DNA of 64,000 bases from Gemmatimonadota bacterium (GTDB taxonomy: Bacteria; Gemmatimonadota; Gemmatimonadetes; Gemmatimonadales; Gemmatimonadaceae), in the NCBI GenBank assembly GCA_003134685.1, contig PLCA01000016.1, positions 361,988 to 425,987 of the forward strand, written 5' to 3'. Positions 61,703 to 64,000 of the stretch are shown here, one piece after another. Within the stretch, counting starts at the first letter, position 1; each line of letters begins with the position of its first letter. The notes under the pieces are model-generated. The model ran no database searches. It was not told the origin of the DNA and worked only from the letters and a program-made list of their open reading frames with translations. Made by a program: the position numbers and the translations under genes.

Positions 61703-62164
61703 ATGGCACAACGGCCAATTGCGCGGCCCGCCGAGCTGGAGCACACGCCCGCGAACTGCCGCGCGCGCGAGATGCTGGCGCGCGTCGGAGACAAGTGGTC
61801 GATGTACGTCATCCATGTCCTCAGCGACGCCGGAACATTGCGGTTCAATGAGCTGCGGAGCCGGGTGGACGGAATCAGTCAACGGATGTTGACGGTGACG
61901 CTCCGCGGCATGGAGCGCGATGGCCTGGTGACCCGCAAGGTCTACCCCGAGGTGCCGCCGCGCGTGGAGTACGCGCTCACGAGACTCGGTGCGACGCTTC
62001 GTCAGCTGGTGGGCGGGCTCGTCGAGTGGTCAGGCGCACATCTCACCCAGGTGGACGCGGCGCGGGCCGCGTACGATGCGCGGAACAGGCGGCTCGCAAA
62101 GCCGGTGCCGCTCGGACGTCCTGCGCCGCGTCAATCGCGCGCATCGGCTGTGGCCGGCTTCTAA
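61703..62164 (+). CDS. HxlR family transcriptional regulator
   Basis: 153 aa; winged-helix HxlR domain from about residue 18: CRAREMLARVGDKWSMYVIHVLSDAGTLRFNELRSRVDGISQRMLTVTLRGMERDGLVTRKVYPEVPPRVEYALT. The single Cys19 at the domain start is the conserved redox-sensing position in many HxlR proteins (HypR/QorR type). It likely represses the divergent DoxX-LLM unit. Confidence 0.9.
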   Translation: MAQRPIARPAELEHTPANCRAREMLARVGDKWSMYVIHVLSDAGTLRFNELRSRVDGISQRMLTVTLRGMERDGLVTRKVYPEVPPRVEYALTRLGATLRQLVGGLVEWSGAHLTQVDAARAAYDARNRRLAKPVPLGRPAPRQSRASAVAGF

Positions 62165-62223
62165 CTCCAACCGGTATTCGGCCGGAGGTTCCCCCTCTGC
62201 CGAGGCACGCCGCTATCTTGAGG

Positions 62224-62327
62224 ATGCCGTGGACGGTTTCCAGAGGAAGGCCGGCGCAGTGGGTTCGAGTCCCACGAACAACAATGGGCGCCGGAGCCTC
62301 GGCCGGGTTCGATTCCCGGACGGCATT
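62224..62327 (+). ncRNA. tRNA-like structured RNA (unusual cloverleaf)
   Basis: ATGCCGT (62224-62230) and ACGGCAT (62320-62326) form a perfect 7-bp closing stem. A canonical T-arm follows the rules (CCGGG-TTCGATT-CCCGG, 62303-62319, directly next to the acceptor strand). A second hairpin GTGGG-TTCGAGT-CCCAC (62259-62275) sits where the anticodon arm would be (CGA in the anticodon position). A 27-nt variable region and an odd D-region (TTTCC/GGAAG stem, no GG in the loop) fill the rest. A T-run (62327-62330) follows. At 104 nt, and with this D-arm, it is not a normal tRNA; tRNA-Ser-like, degenerate or novel RNA are possible. Confidence 0.5.
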
Positions 62328-62351
62328 TTTCAGTTTCTGCCGGAATAGATG

Positions 62352-62383
62352 TTGACTTATCCATGCGCTTGTGCCTATATAGG
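62352..62383 (+). promoter_or_regulatory. Promoter and ArsR-type operator
   Basis: TTGACT (62352-62357), 18 bp, TATATA (62376-62381). The -10 lies inside the perfect palindrome CCTATATAGG (62374-62383), the usual placing of an ArsR autorepressor site. The predicted start of transcription is at or after the first ATG (62386), so translation may begin at ATG 62404. Confidence 0.65.
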
Positions 62384-62385
62384 GT

Positions 62386-62730
62386 ATGGCCTATGGAACC
62401 GTAATGGCCGCGCTGGCCGACCCGACCAGGCGCTCGCTGTTCGAGCGCCTGCGCAGCCGTCCCCACACCGTCGGCGAGCTCGCCCGGATCGCGAAGATCC
62501 GTCAGCCGAGCGTCTCCCAACACCTTCGAGTTCTTCGCGGTGCGCGGCTGGTGCGCGACCGCAGGGAAGGAACCCGACGGTACTATAGCGCGTCGCAGGA
62601 GGGTCTCGCCGAGCTGCGACGCTACGTCGAGAGGATGTGGAACGATGTTCTGACTGCTTACGCCGCCGAGGATCCGCGCCCATCCAGGAGCGCGGCGGCA
62701 ACGCCCCCGAAAAAGAGAGGAGCCCGCTGA
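62386..62730 (+). CDS. ArsR-family winged-helix regulator
   Basis: 114 aa from ATG 62386, or 108 aa from ATG 62404 (better placed relative to the promoter). ALADPTRRSLFERLRSRPHTVGELARIAKIRQPSVSQHLRVLRGARLVRDRREGTRRYYSAS is a typical ArsR domain without metal-binding Cys. Such regulators paired with SRPBCC proteins are common. The stop overlaps the next ATG (TGATG). Confidence 0.92.
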   Translation: MAYGTVMAALADPTRRSLFERLRSRPHTVGELARIAKIRQPSVSQHLRVLRGARLVRDRREGTRRYYSASQEGLAELRRYVERMWNDVLTAYAAEDPRPSRSAAATPPKKRGAR

Positions 62731-63284
62731 TGTCCAGGAAGAAAGAGCCATCGGTCGCGCCAATTCTCAGATCTGTCTCCGTGCCCTGGTCCCAGGACGA
62801 AGCGTACCGCCGTTTTACCAAGGATTTCGCGACATGGTGGCCCAGCTACAGCTACTCCATCGGCGGGAGCAGGATCGCGCGCGTGGTGTTCGAGCCCCGC
62901 GCGGGCGGACGGATCTATGAAGAGCACAAGGACGGCACGCGCATGCGCTGGGGCACGGTCATCGCGCTCGAGCCGCCGCGCAGAGTGGCGTTCACCTTAC
63001 ATCCCAGCCGGGCCGAGTCGGACGCCCAGCGGATCGAGATCACTTTTTCGCCCGAGGGAGACGGCACGCGGGTCGATCTGGTCTCGACAGGCTGGGAGAA
63101 GATGAGCGACAAGGCTCAACGCACACGCGGCGGATACCAGTTGGGATGGGGCCTCGTGCTCGACAGTTTCGCCGGCCGCTTCAGAGCCGTTCTCCTGTTT
63201 TTCGGCGCCATGTCCGCCGGAATCACTCTCATCGGCCAGCGCGGGAAGTTCATCCGAGAAAGCCTGGGCAAAATGGAGGACTAG
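62730..63284 (+). CDS. SRPBCC/AHSA1-type protein
   Basis: 184 aa from ATG 62730. Activator of Hsp90 ATPase-like START-fold pattern: ILRSVSVPWSQDEAYRRFTKDFATWWPSYSYSIGG, FEPRAGGRIYEEHKDGTRMRWGTVIALEPPRRVAFTL, WEKMSDKAQRTRGGYQLGWGLVLDSF. Binds a small ligand; regulated by the co-transcribed ArsR protein. Confidence 0.88.
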   Translation: MSRKKEPSVAPILRSVSVPWSQDEAYRRFTKDFATWWPSYSYSIGGSRIARVVFEPRAGGRIYEEHKDGTRMRWGTVIALEPPRRVAFTLHPSRAESDAQRIEITFSPEGDGTRVDLVSTGWEKMSDKAQRTRGGYQLGWGLVLDSFAGRFRAVLLFFGAMSAGITLIGQRGKFIRESLGKMED

Positions 63285-63404
63285 GTACTTCTGACCATTC
63301 CGTCGGCGAGCGGAGTCGGCGTCGCTTGACGGCTGAATGTCTGCATCCTACGTTCGACTCGCCTTACTTCTGCTACAGGATCGTCCACCCTCCGGTGTCC
63401 TGAC

Positions 63405-63956
63405 ATGCGAAGACGCGAAGTCGTACAGTTCCTCGGCGCCGCCCTTGCGCTGCCCTTCATCCCGCGCGGCGCAGAAGCCGCGATAAAGCTCGGCGCGGAG
63501 CTCCATCTCCGCCTGGACGACGTTCCGTTCAGGACGCTGAATCGCGATCAGCAGGCGCTGGTAACCGGCATCGCGGAGATGATCATTCCCGAGACAGACA
63601 CTCCGGGCGCGACCAGCGTGAAGGTCCCGGAGTTCATCGATCTCATACTGACCGAATGGGCGAGCGACGATGAGAGGGCCGCGTTTCTGGCCGGCCTGAG
63701 CGACATCGATGTGCGCGCGTCGGCGATGGGCTCACCTCGATTCGTCGCTTTGCCGGCGGCGAAGAAAGTCGAGCTCATGACGGCTCTCGATGCGGCGAGG
63801 GGAGACAAGACGGGCGCCGGTCTCGCGTTCGCGCGACTCAAGGCACTCACCGTGTACGGCTATTTCACATCGAGTCGTGTCGAGCAGGAGATCCTCAAGG
63901 TGCAGATGTACTTCAATGGATATCAGGGCAGCGTCCCATTCACCCCGGCGGTCTGA
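63405..63956 (+). CDS. Gluconate 2-dehydrogenase subunit 3-like protein
   Basis: 183 aa. Tat-like start (MRRREVVQFLGAALALPFI), then LNRDQQALVTGIAEMIIPETDTPGATSVKVPEFIDLILTEWASDDERAAFLAGL, the PF13618 signature. This small subunit carries its GMC partner, encoded 2 bp downstream, across the membrane by hitch-hiking on its Tat signal. Confidence 0.92.
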   Translation: MRRREVVQFLGAALALPFIPRGAEAAIKLGAELHLRLDDVPFRTLNRDQQALVTGIAEMIIPETDTPGATSVKVPEFIDLILTEWASDDERAAFLAGLSDIDVRASAMGSPRFVALPAAKKVELMTALDAARGDKTGAGLAFARLKALTVYGYFTSSRVEQEILKVQMYFNGYQGSVPFTPAV

Positions 63957-63958
63957 TC

Positions 63959-64000
63959 ATGCCTCCGATGACATTTGATGCAATCGTCGTAGGCTCTGGA
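63959..64000 (+). CDS. GMC-family oxidoreductase, first 14 codons
   Basis: ATG 63959 starts MPPMTFDAIVVGSG and runs off the window. FDAIVVGSG is the beginning of the FAD-binding GxGxxG motif. It is the flavoprotein subunit that pairs with the upstream subunit 3. Confidence 0.8.
   Translation, partial: MPPMTFDAIVVGSG

Noticed and set aside
1-64000. CRISPR arrays, insertion sequences, prophage genes, rRNA genes
   Set aside because: No regularly spaced repeats, transposase, phage structural genes or rRNA segments were seen on either strand.

Overview
The window is about 62% GC and densely coded on both strands. It has many secreted or lipoprotein hydrolases, several one-component regulators and few long gaps. 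The gene mix (secreted glycosidases, OPT transporter, PadR and HxlR regulators, DUF4386/DUF418 membrane proteins, a PPi-type phosphofructokinase, split NHEJ enzymes, GMC oxidoreductase with its subunit 3) fits a soil Gemmatimonadota-like bacterium. Acidobacteriota is the main alternative. There are no rRNA genes, IS elements or CRISPR arrays.

Layout. 1-10425: polysaccharide and metabolite handling (GH3 fragment, PIG-L deacetylase, methyltransferase, GH31, GH5), an RCC1-repeat lipoprotein and an OPT transporter; the last two share a duplicated promoter/start segment. 10426-15630: an accessory patch with a perfect 12-8-12 palindrome, integron-type attC-like sites, a GH144-type glucanase, a SnoaL-like lipoprotein, a broken DUF4386 gene and the 3' half of a tRNA-Ile(GAU) gene, the usual scar of an integrative element. 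16436-24540 (minus): a complete six-gene membrane complex related to hydrogenase-4/complex I that lacks Ni-Fe ligands, with a fused HTH-PTS EIIA gene in front. A SulP anion transporter diverges from it. 26564-31551: MetX-like hydrolase, M1-like peptidase, GH18 chitinase, nitroreductase, PadR unit. 31849-46117: DoxX protein, LigC-type ligase, ACT protein, decayed tannase, DUF2461-rhamnosidase pair, esterase, proline dehydrogenase, a row of small membrane proteins, an NHEJ polymerase and a carbonic-anhydrase-like protein. 46156-48432 (minus): M56 sensor peptidase, BlaI repressor and 5'-3' exonuclease in one unit. 48625-59975: membrane proteins, alcohol dehydrogenase, unusual SDR, aquaporin, glutamine cyclotransferase, PPi-type PFK, TPR protein. 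59996-64000: flavin oxidoreductase/DoxX unit opposite an HxlR regulator, a structured tRNA-like RNA, an ArsR-SRPBCC pair, and the start of a gluconate dehydrogenase-like/GMC operon.

The most interesting locus is 16436-26499. An Ehr-like (energy-converting-hydrogenase-related) complex has a ferredoxin-type domain with no cysteine at all fused to a NuoB-like subunit that keeps all four cluster ligands. It is linked to a PTS-type sensor and a divergent SulP transporter. It could be an ion- or quinone-coupled module serving anion (bicarbonate or sulfate) uptake; that function is inference. The second theme is gene acquisition: attC-like sites, the tRNA scar, and two accessory genes (RCC1 protein, glutamine cyclotransferase) that each lie between short direct repeats containing their own start codon.
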